A stretch of 64,000 nucleotides of DNA from Lentzea albidocapillata (GCF_000719115.1 NZ_JOEA01000014.1:558001-622000), one strand, 5' to 3'. Shown: positions 48,950 through 58,082, counted from the first letter of the stretch. Numbers and translations: made by a program. The notes: generated by a model not told the origin, from the letters alone.

Positions 48950-51461
48950 GGCGACTCTCAAGAGCTTGCTGTCGCGCAAGCTCCGGCTGGTGCTGTCCGC
49001 GCTCGCGGTGGTGCTGGGCGTGATGTTCGTGTCCGGTTCGTTCGTGCTGACCGACACGCTCCAGCGGTCGTTCACCGACCTGTTCTCGTCGGCCTACGCC
49101 AATGTGGACGTTTCGGTGACGCCGAAGGCGGAGAAGGGCAAGCAGCCCGAACCGCTGACGCCGCAGGCGATCTCGGACGTGAAGTCGGTGGCGGGCGTGG
49201 CGTCGGCCGTCGGTGACGTGCAGGGGTCCGCGCGGCCGATCGGCAAGAACGGCAAGGTCATCACCACGTCGGGCTCGCCGCGGTTCGGCTTCAACTGGAC
49301 CGGCACCGGCCTGGAGAAGATCCGCGACGGCAAGGCCCCAGCCGGCGAGAACGAGGTCGCCGTCGGCGGTTACCTCGCGACGACCGGTGGTTTCAAGGTG
49401 GGCGACGACATCGCGTTGCTGACGATGGAGCCCAAGAAGACCTTCAAGATCACCGGCATCTACGAGTACGCGGGCGGCCGTGACTCTCTGGGCGGCGAGC
49501 TGTCGGTGGCGTTCACCGAGCCGGTCGCGCAACAGTTGTTGCTGGGCAAGAAGGACGTGTTCTCCGGCATCACCGTCACGGCGTCCCAGGGCACCACGGA
49601 CGACGCGCTGCGTGACGCCGTCGCGGCGAAGCTGGGCTCCGGCTACGACGTCAAGACCGGTGCGGTGCTGGCGAAGGAGCAGGCCGACCAGATCAACGAG
49701 GGCCTGAAGTTCTTCAACTACGTGCTGCTCGGGTTCGCCGGCATCGCGTTGTTCGTCGGCATCTTCATCATCCTCAACACGTTCTCCATCATCGTCGCCC
49801 AGCGCACCAGGGAACTGGCGCTGCTGCGGTCGATGGGCGCCTCACGCGGCCAGGTCATCGGGTCCGTGGTGCTGGAGGCGTTGGTGATCGGCCTGATCGC
49901 GTCGATCGTCGGTCTCGGGGCCGGTATCGGCATCGGCGCGCTGCTGGCGAATATCTTCAGCTCGGTGGGCGGCACCGACCTGCAGCTCGCGAGCATCGGT
50001 GTGCCGATGTCGGCGATCATCTCGTCGTTCGCGGTGGGCATGATCGTCACCGTGGTCGCGGCCGTCATGCCGGCGCTGCGGGCGTCGCGGATCGCGCCGG
50101 TCGCGGCGATGCGCGAGGCGGCCACGCCGGACCGGCCGCTCACGAAGATCACGATCACCGGTGCCCTGGTGGCCGCCGCGGGTGGCACGTCGCTGGCGTT
50201 CGGCTTCAACCAGGCCTCGCTGCCGTTGATCTTCGGCGGCATCCTGGTGGCGTTCGTCGGTGTCGCGCTGCTGACGCCGATCCTGTCCAAGCCGATGGTG
50301 TCGCTGATCGGCCGCCTGCTGTCGTGGTCGATGCCCGGCCTGCTGGGCCGCCGCAACTCCGCGCGCAACCCGCGCCGCACCGCCATCACCGCGGCCGCGC
50401 TGATGGTCGGCATCTCGCTGATCACCGGCGTGAGCGTGGTGCTGACGTCGGCGACCAAGTCGATCGAGAAGCTGGCCTCCGGTCAGCTGCAGACCGACCT
50501 GATCGTCTCCGGCGAGGGCCAGATGGAGGGCGAGCCCGCGACGTTCAGGCGGGACGTCCTGACGAAGATCGAGAAGACCGACGGCGTCAAGTCGGCGGTC
50601 GGCTGGTCGCAGGACGGCGTGCTCGAGGGCGAGAACCAGCTGTTCGCGGTCGGCGTCACGGACATGCCCGCGATGGCGACGATGTTCGCCTTGAAGCCGA
50701 AGTCCGGCACCATCGCGCCGCTGAAGGACGACCAGCTCGCGCTGCCGGAGGAGCTGGCGGCCGAGAAGGGCTGGTCGGTGGGCAGCAAGGTCACGCTGCA
50801 ACTGGCCAAGGGTGAGCCGAAGACCTACACGATCGGCTTCATCTGGGTGAAGTCGCAGGTGTTGCAGGGCGCGCTGGTGCTGCCGGAGTCGGCTTCCGCG
50901 AACTTCCGGTCCGACCAGATCGCCCAGGCGTTCGTCCAGGTAGCACCGGGCGTGTCCGCGGCAGACGTGCAGAAGCGCGTCGAACCGCTGTTCGCGGACA
51001 ACCCGGAGATCACCGTCCAGGACCGCAGCGCGTTCGTGAAGCAGACGACCTCGCAGTTCGACACGGTCCTGCTGATGATCCAGATCCTGCTGGCGCTGGC
51101 GATCCTGATCGCCGTCCTCGGCGTCATCAACACCCTGGCGTTGTCGGTGATCGAGCGGACCCGCGAGCTGGGTCTGCTGCGGGCCATTGGCATGCGGCGC
51201 GCGCAGGTGATGCGGATGATCACCGTCGAGTCGGTGGTGATCTCGGTGTTCGGCGCGGTGCTCGGCCTCGCGGTCGGTCTCGCCCTGGGAATCGCGACCG
51301 TGCAGGCGCTGAAGGACCAGGGCATCTCCGAGATCGGGCTGCCCTGGATGACCATGGTCCAGTACCTGGTGGTGGCGGCGTTCGTCGGCGTGATCGCGGC
51401 GATCCTGCCCGCGATCAGGGCCGCGCGTCTGAACGTGCTGGACGCGATCGCCTACGAGTAA
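48942..51461 (+). CDS. ABC transporter permease, FtsX/MacB type
   Basis: The 839-residue permease has a TM helix at the start (about 15-40), a large extracytoplasmic domain (about 45-260), an FtsX domain with three helices (about 265-400), a fourth to fifth pair (about 415-510), a second extracytoplasmic domain (about 515-700) and a final FtsX domain (about 715-839; ILIAVLGVINTLALSVIERT). The duplicated layout is the actinobacterial two-FtsX type. Substrates of MacB-like pumps include peptides and antibiotics; here unknown. ATG 48942 overlaps the ATPase stop, and a strong terminator follows. Confidence 0.92.
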   Translation: MFKATLKSLLSRKLRLVLSALAVVLGVMFVSGSFVLTDTLQRSFTDLFSSAYANVDVSVTPKAEKGKQPEPLTPQAISDVKSVAGVASAVGDVQGSARPIGKNGKVITTSGSPRFGFNWTGTGLEKIRDGKAPAGENEVAVGGYLATTGGFKVGDDIALLTMEPKKTFKITGIYEYAGGRDSLGGELSVAFTEPVAQQLLLGKKDVFSGITVTASQGTTDDALRDAVAAKLGSGYDVKTGAVLAKEQADQINEGLKFFNYVLLGFAGIALFVGIFIILNTFSIIVAQRTRELALLRSMGASRGQVIGSVVLEALVIGLIASIVGLGAGIGIGALLANIFSSVGGTDLQLASIGVPMSAIISSFAVGMIVTVVAAVMPALRASRIAPVAAMREAATPDRPLTKITITGALVAAAGGTSLAFGFNQASLPLIFGGILVAFVGVALLTPILSKPMVSLIGRLLSWSMPGLLGRRNSARNPRRTAITAAALMVGISLITGVSVVLTSATKSIEKLASGQLQTDLIVSGEGQMEGEPATFRRDVLTKIEKTDGVKSAVGWSQDGVLEGENQLFAVGVTDMPAMATMFALKPKSGTIAPLKDDQLALPEELAAEKGWSVGSKVTLQLAKGEPKTYTIGFIWVKSQVLQGALVLPESASANFRSDQIAQAFVQVAPGVSAADVQKRVEPLFADNPEITVQDRSAFVKQTTSQFDTVLLMIQILLALAILIAVLGVINTLALSVIERTRELGLLRAIGMRRAQVMRMITVESVVISVFGAVLGLAVGLALGIATVQALKDQGISEIGLPWMTMVQYLVVAAFVGVIAAILPAIRAARLNVLDAIAYE

Positions 51462-51466
51462 GCAGA

Positions 51467-51513
51467 AAGAAGGGGCTGTGCCACGCCGTCGCGTTGTGGC
51501 ACAGCCCCTTCTT
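51467..51513 (+). terminator. Strong 18-bp hairpin terminator after the ABC permease
   Basis: AAGAAGGGGCTGTGCCAC (51467-51484) is mirrored exactly at 51496-51513 with an 11-nt loop. It starts 5 nt after the permease stop. The right-arm tail CTTCTT gives a partial T run. The same hairpin could end transcripts arriving from the other strand. Confidence 0.9.
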
Positions 51514-51555
51514 CATGCGTGCGGGCAGATCAGCAGTGCTGTGCACACCGCCGCG

Positions 51556-51585
51556 TTGTGGTTGTGGTTGTGGTTGTGGTTGTGG
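51556..51585. repeat. Five tandem TTGTGG hexamers
   Basis: TTGTGG occurs five times in a row (51556-51585), followed by CACAGC as in the terminator's right arm (TTGTGGCACAGC). Read on the - strand the unit is CAC-AAC, encoding His-Asn repeats in a tiny frame that ends in CPHA and a stop, the same ending as the hydrolase downstream. Confidence 0.85.
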
Positions 51586-51651
51586 CACAGCATTCTGGTC
51601 AGCCCTTGAAGCCGCCCCGGCGGTCGCTTGGGCAACTCCCGGCCTGTACTG

Positions 51652-51689
51652 GTTACTCGTTCAAAACACTGTTACTCGTTCAAAACACA
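51652..51689. repeat. Two tandem copies of a 19-nt unit
   Basis: GTTACTCGTTCAAAACACT (51652-51670) is repeated at 51671-51689 with one change in the last base. It lies in the low-coding 190-bp gap before the polyester-hydrolase stop. Confidence 0.85.
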
Positions 51690-51703
51690 GGCCCTTCGCT
51701 TTT

Positions 51704-52543
51704 TCAGGCGTGCGGGCAGGTGTCCCGGTAGGCGCTGATCAGCGTGTTCGGTGCGGGTGCCGGACACAGGAACTGGTCGTAGCGCACGTCGTCATCGACG
51801 AACCGCTTGAGCCACGACAGCGTGTACTTCCGCACGGTCACGTTGTCGCTGCGAGGCGCCGAGTGGTCACCACCGCGCAGTTCGAGGAACGCCTTGTCCG
51901 GCGCGGCCGTGATCGAGTTGTAGAACGGCGTGGAGTGCTGCGAGTTGGGTGCGGTGGGGTCGTTCTGGCCGCCGAGCACCAGGGTCGGCACCTGGACCGT
52001 CGACCAGTTCTTGGTGGTGTGCCAGCCGGCCATCGGGATCGAGGCCTGCAGGGCGGGACGGGTCGCGGAGGCGCGCAGCGCTCCCCCGCCGCCCATGGAG
52101 TGGCCCATCACGGCGAGGCGCGAGGCGTCGACGCGGGGGTTGGTGCGGACCACGTAGTCGAGCGCCGCGAGCAGCTGACGGCCGCGGCTGTCCGGGTCGT
52201 CGAAGCCGGACAGGGTGTTGATGGTGATCACCACGAACCCGTAGGACGCCAGTCGCGGGCCGAAGTGCGCGACCGAGGTCTGGGTGGCGGTGAAGCCGGG
52301 TGAGACGGCGACAGCGCCGAACGTGAGATCGCTGGTCGGGGTGTAGACCGTGCCGCCGCCGAAGTTCGACTGGCGGGCGACGGCAGCGGACGTCACGGCG
52401 AACGTGCCCCGGGAGGACTCGACCGACGCGACCGTGGGCGCGGGACCGCGTTCGTAGGGGTTGGCCGCCGCTGTGGCGACGGCGGGGGCGGTGGCTGGGA
52501 TCAGCGCCAGGACCAGCGCCGCAAGCATGGGTTTGATGCGCAC
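51704..52543 (-). CDS. Secreted PETase/cutinase-like polyester hydrolase
   Basis: This 279-residue exported alpha/beta hydrolase of the actinobacterial cutinase/PETase family (esters and polyesters such as PET) has a signal peptide at 1-27 (cleavage near AVATAA). The mature start NPYERGPAPT matches PETase-like enzymes. The catalytic triad is Ser149 in GHSMGG, Asp195 in QNDPTAP and His227 in GGDHSAP; oxyanion Phe84 lies in PGFTA and Trp174 is at the clamp position (MAGWHTT). Cys260-Cys276 form the C-terminal disulfide; the extra PETase disulfide is absent, as in cutinases. GTG 52543 has GAGGTG upstream. Natural substrate (cutin, suberin or other polyester) is inferred from family. Confidence 0.88.
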   Translation of the reverse strand: MRIKPMLAALVLALIPATAPAVATAAANPYERGPAPTVASVESSRGTFAVTSAAVARQSNFGGGTVYTPTSDLTFGAVAVSPGFTATQTSVAHFGPRLASYGFVVITINTLSGFDDPDSRGRQLLAALDYVVRTNPRVDASRLAVMGHSMGGGGALRASATRPALQASIPMAGWHTTKNWSTVQVPTLVLGGQNDPTAPNSQHSTPFYNSITAAPDKAFLELRGGDHSAPRSDNVTVRKYTLSWLKRFVDDDVRYDQFLCPAPAPNTLISAYRDTCPHA

Positions 52544-52784
52544 GACGAAGACACCTCGAGTGGTTGCAGGGGAACCAGAAGCGACGGCGAGCCACACGCT
52601 ACCGCCCAGTAGCCTCCCTGGGATTCGGCCACATGGATGGTTACGGGGACGTTTCGACGCTGTTCGACAGAATGTTCCCCTGGACCGGCTCGTCACCCAG
52701 CGCAGCGGACCGGGACGTTGTCGTCCTGTCCAGTCACCGCAGCGGCGGTATGCGGCGAATCAGACGGCCCACGAGGGTGATCCC

Positions 52785-54722
52785 GTGCCCACTCGGAGAC
52801 AGTTCCTCGTTCTGAGCTCCACAGCAGCACTCACCGGTCTGCTGTCCGAGACTCCCGCGTCCGCAGCCGATGTCGCGCAGCCGTACGCGTCCTACTGGCA
52901 TCCGGCCACGATCCTCGACTGGGATCCCTCGACCGACCGGGACGCGAGGTACAACCGCAGCGCGGTCCCGCTCGCGAAACGCGTCGTCCCGGCCAGACCG
53001 GCCAACGCGCACGCCCACCCGAACGAGGCCCGAGTGCAGGCCCTGGTGGCCTACGCGCCCACGAGCGGCAACCCGGCGCAGGGCGCGCTCGACATGAACT
53101 ACTACGCCACGAACTACTGGCAGTACATCGACGAACTGGTGTTCTGGGGCGGTTCGGCGTCCGAGGGCCTGATCCTCGCGCCGAACCCGACCGTCACCGA
53201 CGCCGCGCACCGCAACGGCGTGCGCGTGATCGGCAACGTGTTCCTGCCGCCGACGGCGTACGGCGGCCAGCTCCAGTGGGTCCGCGACTTCGTCCGGCGC
53301 GAGGGCGACAGGTTCCCGGTGGCGGACAAGATGATCCAGGTCGCACGGCACTACGGCTTCGACGGCTGGTTCCTCAACCAGGAGACGGCCGGCGGCAACA
53401 CCCAGCTCGCGAACGACATGCGCGACTTCATCGTGTACATGAAGATGTCCGGGTTGCGGGTCATCTGGTACGACGCGATGACCGACAGCGGCAGCGTCAG
53501 CTGGCAGAACGCCCTGACCGCGCGCAACCGGATGTTCTTCGAGCAGTCCGACGAGATGTTCCTGAACTTCTGGTGGAGCACGCAGGGACTCGCGAACTCC
53601 GCCGCGCTCGCCCGGCAGATGGGCCGCAGCCCGTACGACCTGGCGTCCGGTGTGGACGTCGAGTCCAACGGTTACAACACCAGCGTCGGCTGGAGCTCGA
53701 TCTTCCCCGAGGACAAGCCGCACGTGACGTCGCTCGGCTTCTACCGTCCGGAATGGACGTTCAAGTCGGCCACGAGCCCCGCCGACTTCTACGCCCGTGA
53801 CAACAGGTTCTGGGTCGGCCCGAACGGTGATCCGGCGAACACCACGACGACGGCGAACTGGAAGGGCGTCGCCCACTACGTCACCGAGCTGACCCCGATC
53901 ACATCGCTGCCGTTCGTCACGAACTTCAACACCGGGCACGGCAGGAAGTTCGCCGTCGACGGCACCGTCCGTTCGGCGCAGGCCTGGAACAACCTGTCGC
54001 TGCAGGACGTCCTGCCGACCTGGCGGTGGAGCGTCACGGGCACCGGCACGAAGGTCACGCCGTCGCTCGACTGGGACGACCCGTACGACGGCGGCACCGC
54101 GCTGAAGATCACCGGCACGCCGCAGTCCGCCAACGACGTCCGGCTGTTCGCGACGTCGCTGAAGCTGACCGGCGGCAGCCAGTTCGAGGTCGTGCACCGC
54201 ACCGGCACCGGTCCGTCACGCCTGCAGGCGGTCCTGCGGTTCGGCACGACCGAACGCGTCCTGGACCTCGGCGGTGTCAGCGGTGCGTGGCGGCGCAGCG
54301 TGTTCCCGCTGGGCGAGCACTCCGGCGCGACGCTCACGGAGATCTCCCTGCGGGTCCTGCCCGGAGCCGCGCTCACCGCGTTCATCGGCCGGATCGGTGT
54401 CACGAACCCGGTCATGACTCCCCCGGCGGCACCGTCGGGCCTTCAGGTCGAGCAGGTGAGCCGCACCGACGCCACGACGGTGTCGGCACGGCTCACCTGG
54501 ACGCGCTCACCCGGTGCTATCCGGCAGTACCGGGTCTACCAGCGGACCGGTTCCGAGCGGATCTTCCTCGGCGGCACGGCGAACGACGCGTACTTCGTGC
54601 CGGCGATCCCGCTGAACACCGGCGAGACCGCGCAGGTCGAGGTCGAGGCGGTCAGCGAGGCGTTCGACGTCTCGCCGCCCGCGAGCTGTGTCATTTCCCT
54701 TGAAGAAAACCGGTACTTCTGA
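52785..54722 (+). CDS. Secreted GH85 endo-beta-N-acetylglucosaminidase, Tat-exported
   Basis: The 645-residue exported enzyme has a Tat signal (TRRQFLVLS, 1-28, cleavage near PASAADV), a GH85 catalytic barrel (about 35-390), a beta-sandwich (about 400-540) and a fibronectin-III-like domain (about 550-645). GH85 enzymes cleave the chitobiose core of N-glycans. The catalytic pair is N198 and E200 in GFDGWFLNQET, and YWHPATILDWDPSTD is the family start. GTG 52785 has GAGGGTGA upstream. It is divergent from the polyester hydrolase (241-bp gap) and followed after 95 nt by another secreted protein. Confidence 0.85.
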   Translation: MPTRRQFLVLSSTAALTGLLSETPASAADVAQPYASYWHPATILDWDPSTDRDARYNRSAVPLAKRVVPARPANAHAHPNEARVQALVAYAPTSGNPAQGALDMNYYATNYWQYIDELVFWGGSASEGLILAPNPTVTDAAHRNGVRVIGNVFLPPTAYGGQLQWVRDFVRREGDRFPVADKMIQVARHYGFDGWFLNQETAGGNTQLANDMRDFIVYMKMSGLRVIWYDAMTDSGSVSWQNALTARNRMFFEQSDEMFLNFWWSTQGLANSAALARQMGRSPYDLASGVDVESNGYNTSVGWSSIFPEDKPHVTSLGFYRPEWTFKSATSPADFYARDNRFWVGPNGDPANTTTTANWKGVAHYVTELTPITSLPFVTNFNTGHGRKFAVDGTVRSAQAWNNLSLQDVLPTWRWSVTGTGTKVTPSLDWDDPYDGGTALKITGTPQSANDVRLFATSLKLTGGSQFEVVHRTGTGPSRLQAVLRFGTTERVLDLGGVSGAWRRSVFPLGEHSGATLTEISLRVLPGAALTAFIGRIGVTNPVMTPPAAPSGLQVEQVSRTDATTVSARLTWTRSPGAIRQYRVYQRTGSERIFLGGTANDAYFVPAIPLNTGETAQVEVEAVSEAFDVSPPASCVISLEENRYF

Positions 54723-54817
54723 ACATTTCTTGCGGATTGACGGCCGATTACGGACTGCGTCATGCTCGACAAGCGTGAGAGCGCTCTCCCAATCCTGCTG
54801 CGGAGAGGAAAGCTTCA

Positions 54818-55654
54818 ATGAGGAAGCCCTTGTTCCACATCGCCGCCGTCATCGGGCTGATAGCCACCGCGCTCAGCATTCCCGGTGCGGCACAAGGAGA
54901 ACCAGTCCGCGTGGCCGAGTTCCTCGCGGAGTGCCCGATCAGCCACCGGCTGGCGGACGACCCGATCGTCCTGCCGAACCTGGCCGGCGCCTCGCACTTC
55001 CACGACTTCTTCGGCAACCACTCGACGAACGCCCGTTCCACCCAGCAGTCGCTGGAGGGCCAGAGCGGCAACTGCAACCCGGCCTCGGACATCTCGTCGT
55101 ACTGGGTGCCGACGCTGTACCGGAACAACACCGCGATCGCCCCCACCGGCGTCACGTTCTACTACCTCGGTGAGGGCGTGAACAACCCGGCGGCGATCCA
55201 GCCCACGCCGTACGGGCTGAAGATCGTGGCGGGCAACGCGAAGGCCACCGGCGATGCCGACAGCATCGCGCGCTGGTCCTGCCTGCACGCCGGGCACGTC
55301 AACCCGTCCAAGAACTTCGTGACCTGCCCGGCGGGCACGATGCTCGAGACGTACCTGGACTTCCCGCAGTGCTGGGACGGCCGCAACCTCGACTCGACCG
55401 ACCACAAGTCCCACATGTCGTACCCGGTCGCGGGCGGCTGCCCGTCGAGCCACCCCGTCTCGGTGCCGAAGCTGCGCATGGTGCTGCGGTATCCGGTCAA
55501 CGGCAGCACGGCCGGACTGCGACTGGCTTCCGGTACCGGGCAGACGATGCACGGTGACTTCTTCAACGTGTGGCCGCGCGCCGAGATGGAGCGCCGCGTC
55601 CGCAACTGTCTCAACGTGGTGATCAAGTGCGACCACAACGGCAACCACGGATGA
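54818..55654 (+). CDS. Secreted DUF1996 protein
   Basis: The 278-residue exported protein has a signal peptide (1-27; GAAQGEP) and a DUF1996 domain (about 30-278), with the motif HFHDFFGNHSTNA typical of the family, ETYLDFPQCWDG, HMSYPVAGGCPSSHP and the end MHGDFFNVW. Many conserved His and Cys suggest a metal-binding or catalytic hydrolase. Function unproven; often found near polysaccharide or cellulose-binding proteins. GGAGAGGAAAG precedes the ATG. Confidence 0.88.
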   Translation: MRKPLFHIAAVIGLIATALSIPGAAQGEPVRVAEFLAECPISHRLADDPIVLPNLAGASHFHDFFGNHSTNARSTQQSLEGQSGNCNPASDISSYWVPTLYRNNTAIAPTGVTFYYLGEGVNNPAAIQPTPYGLKIVAGNAKATGDADSIARWSCLHAGHVNPSKNFVTCPAGTMLETYLDFPQCWDGRNLDSTDHKSHMSYPVAGGCPSSHPVSVPKLRMVLRYPVNGSTAGLRLASGTGQTMHGDFFNVWPRAEMERRVRNCLNVVIKCDHNGNHG

Positions 55655-56118
55655 CAATGCTCCTGCTGGCAGGTCTTCTCGCGGCCTGCCAGCAGGCTCC
55701 ACCCCTACCCTCTCCGTCATCGACTCCAGAGAACGGTTACGGCGCAACGGAACGAGCGTTCGTCGAGCTCGCAATCGCGACCGACGAGCAGGCGCTCAAG
55801 CTGCTCGACCTCACGGACTCCGCCGAACTCAGGGAGAACCGGAACATCGAGCTCACCGAACTGAGGAAGCTGCTCGACGCGCCGTACGTGAACAACCACG
55901 CCGGGCACGACATGCCGGGCATGCCGACGGACGCCGAGATCCAGCTCGCCTCCACGAACCCGGACGCGCTGAAGCAGTTCGTGCGCGCGCACCTCACGGA
56001 GTCGTTGGAGGTGCTGAAGTCGGCAGGCTCGGCGATCACCCACCCGCCGACCGCCGAGGTGGTCAAGCTGATGGAACGCCACCGCACGGCGGAACTGGTG
56101 GGGCAGGACGGCGGCTGA
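55651..56118 (+). CDS. Small lipoprotein, DUF305-like
   Basis: The 155-residue lipoprotein has lipobox LLAAC (Cys13) and a short helical domain with HAGHDMPGMPTDAEIQ, HLTESLEVLKSAGSAITHPP and KLMERHR. The His/Met pattern resembles DUF305-type proteins, proposed to bind copper or other metals. ATG 55651 overlaps the DUF1996 stop (ATGA), implying joint expression. Confidence 0.7.
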   Translation: MTMLLLAGLLAACQQAPPLPSPSSTPENGYGATERAFVELAIATDEQALKLLDLTDSAELRENRNIELTELRKLLDAPYVNNHAGHDMPGMPTDAEIQLASTNPDALKQFVRAHLTESLEVLKSAGSAITHPPTAEVVKLMERHRTAELVGQDGG

Positions 56119-56778
56119 TCAGGTGGTGCGCAGGCGCACCGGCATGTCCCGGGCGATCGCCCACGTGCAGGCGAGCGCGACCAGGAACGCCGCCAGCGAC
56201 ACCAGGTGCCAGCCGGCACCCAGGTACGACGGGACGTTGCGGATGAACGGCAGGTTGCCCGATCCGGGGATCCGCGCGGTCGTGACCGCCACCAGCACAA
56301 CGCCGATCGGCACCGAGAAGATGCCACCCGCGCCGAACCTGTCGAACGCCGCCGCGCAGAACATGCCGACCGCACACCACACCAGGAACATCAGGAAGTA
56401 CGCCTGCGGCAAGCCGTGCTCGTCCGCACGCCAGTCCATCAGCGAGTAGATACCGCCCTCGACGAGGAATCCCAGCCAGGCGACCAGCGTCATCAGGAGC
56501 GCAAGCACAACGGTGAACCCGGATGCCCCCGCGAGGAACTCCCGGCGCGTCCGGCCGTGAGCAACGGCGATCGGCAGCATGTTGTGGATGACATAGATGC
56601 CGATCCAGAACAGGAACCAGCGCGCGATCTGCGACGTCACGACGTTCCATCCGCTGATCTCGATGCCCCGGAAGGCCGAGACCGCGAACGTGACCACGAG
56701 GACGAACACGAAGGCGCCTGCCGCGACCATCGCGCAGAAGATGAGCAGTGAGGCGTTCAGGTGACGGAAGATCTTCAC
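56119..56778 (-). CDS. ABC-2-like membrane permease, six-helix
   Basis: The 219-residue integral membrane protein has six hydrophobic segments (about 8-33, 45-68, 84-105, 125-145, 150-172, 193-212), no other domain, and the fold of a GntR-associated ABC-2 permease. It is coupled (4-nt overlap) to the ATPase gene. Substrate unknown; cell-envelope stress export is usual for these operons. Confidence 0.75.
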   Translation of the reverse strand: MKIFRHLNASLLIFCAMVAAGAFVFVLVVTFAVSAFRGIEISGWNVVTSQIARWFLFWIGIYVIHNMLPIAVAHGRTRREFLAGASGFTVVLALLMTLVAWLGFLVEGGIYSLMDWRADEHGLPQAYFLMFLVWCAVGMFCAAAFDRFGAGGIFSVPIGVVLVAVTTARIPGSGNLPFIRNVPSYLGAGWHLVSLAAFLVALACTWAIARDMPVRLRTT

Positions 56779-57653
56779 CGCTTCCCTCCGACCGGTTCGG
56801 TGAGGTGGACGAACAGGTCCTGCAGGGCGATCGGGCCGAGCTCCAGCCCGAGCTGGCGGGCGCGGACCAGTTGCTCGTCCTCCAGCGCGCCGTAGACCAT
56901 CGCGGCCTTGGTGCGGCCCAGCGACTTCTCACTCAGGACGGTCAGTCCGGCCGTGAACTCGTCGACGTCGGAGGCGTTGCCGGTGACCTCGGTACCGCGC
57001 GAGCGCAGCACGTCGGCCTCCTCCTGCAGCACCAGCCGGCCGTCGTCGATGATCAGCACCTCCTCCAGCAACGAGGAGAGCTCCTCGATCAGGTGCGTGG
57101 AGATGACGATCGTGCGCGGGTGCTCCATGAAGTCGTGGAGCAGCGCGTCATAGAAGGCGTACCGGGTCGGCGTGTCCATGCCGAGGTGCGACTCGTCCAG
57201 CATCGTCAGCGGCGAACGGCTGGCGAGGCCGATGACGACGCCGAGCGCCGACCGCTGGCCGAGCGACAGTTCGCCGACCTTGGTCTTCAGGCCGATCTTG
57301 AACAGGTCGGCGAGCTTCAGCGCGTAGTCGTTGTCCCAGGTGTCGCGCCACGCGGCGCCGTGGTCCAGGACGTAGGCGACCTTGTCGCCCTTGTCCGCGG
57401 CGTCGGCGGTGTGGCGGACCAGGCACACCCGGCGCATCGCGGCGGCGTTCTCGAAGACCGGCAGGCCGTCGAGCTGAACGGATCCTGAAGGCTTGCGGTA
57501 GCCCGCCAGCGCCGACATCAGGCTGGTCTTGCCGGAGCCGTTGCGGCCGAGCAGCCCGTAGATCTTGTTGCCGGACAAGGAGAAGCTCATGTCGTTGATG
57601 GCCGTCACGTCGCCGTAGCGCACCGTCAGGCCCTGCACGTCGACCCGCATCAC
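56775..57653 (-). CDS. ABC transporter ATP-binding protein, GntR-linked
   Basis: The 292-residue ATPase has Walker A GLLGRNGSGKTSL (about 34-46) and Walker B LTMLDESHLGMD, but its signature is LSLGQRSA instead of LSGGQ, and DESHLGMD replaces DEPTNGLD. These changes occur in the YtrB-like group, so activity is likely kept. It pairs with the upstream GntR gene (4-nt overlap) and the downstream permease. Confidence 0.88.
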   Translation of the reverse strand: MMRVDVQGLTVRYGDVTAINDMSFSLSGNKIYGLLGRNGSGKTSLMSALAGYRKPSGSVQLDGLPVFENAAAMRRVCLVRHTADAADKGDKVAYVLDHGAAWRDTWDNDYALKLADLFKIGLKTKVGELSLGQRSALGVVIGLASRSPLTMLDESHLGMDTPTRYAFYDALLHDFMEHPRTIVISTHLIEELSSLLEEVLIIDDGRLVLQEEADVLRSRGTEVTGNASDVDEFTAGLTVLSEKSLGRTKAAMVYGALEDEQLVRARQLGLELGPIALQDLFVHLTEPVGGKR

Positions 57654-58018
57654 ACGCCCCCGTTGTTCTCGTGCTGTTCGATCCGGCGGATGACGTCGGC
57701 GAGCGGAATGCCGATGGCGAGCGCCTCCGCGACCATCGGGTCCACGACCTCGCCGAAGAAGTTCTCCCGCCCCTGTGCCCGCAGCATGTCGCGAGCCCGA
57801 GCGCTCACGAACATCCCGATCCCCCTCTTCTTGTAGAGCACCTGTTCGTCCACGAGCTGCTGAAAGGCCTTCGCCGCGGTGGCCGGGTTGATCCGGTAGT
57901 AGGAGGCGTACTGGTTGGTCGACATGACCTGCTCGTCCGCCTTCAACGCCCCGCTGAGCACGTCCGCCTTGATCCGGTCGGCGATCTGCCGGTAGATCGG
58001 GCTCCGGTCGTCGAACAT
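57650..58018 (-). CDS. GntR-family regulator, YtrA type
   Basis: The 122-residue GntR repressor of the YtrA group has a winged HTH (about 5-75: IYRQIADRIKADVLSGALKA, YYRINPATAAKAFQQLVDEQ) and a short C-terminal tail. It represses the coupled ABC genes. The operator lies 12 bp upstream of its start. Confidence 0.92.
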   Translation of the reverse strand: MFDDRSPIYRQIADRIKADVLSGALKADEQVMSTNQYASYYRINPATAAKAFQQLVDEQVLYKKRGIGMFVSARARDMLRAQGRENFFGEVVDPMVAEALAIGIPLADVIRRIEQHENNGGV

Positions 58019-58030
58019 CGCTAGTTCCTT

Positions 58031-58054
58031 GGTTCGTTACTCATGTAATGAACC
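58031..58054. promoter_or_regulatory. YtrA-type operator GGTTCGTTAC-TCAT-GTAATGAACC
   Basis: A 10-bp inverted repeat with one mismatch around a 4-bp centre lies between the divergent GntR and EamA-type genes. Size and location match GntR/YtrA operators, and both genes are probably controlled by it. Confidence 0.65.
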
Positions 58055-58082
58055 ATAGCAGTGGCGGCGTAGCATTGGCCAC

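Noticed and set aside
51556..51689. CRISPR array or riboswitch
   Set aside because: The repeats are adjacent without spacers and no cas genes are present; it is simple tandem repetition.
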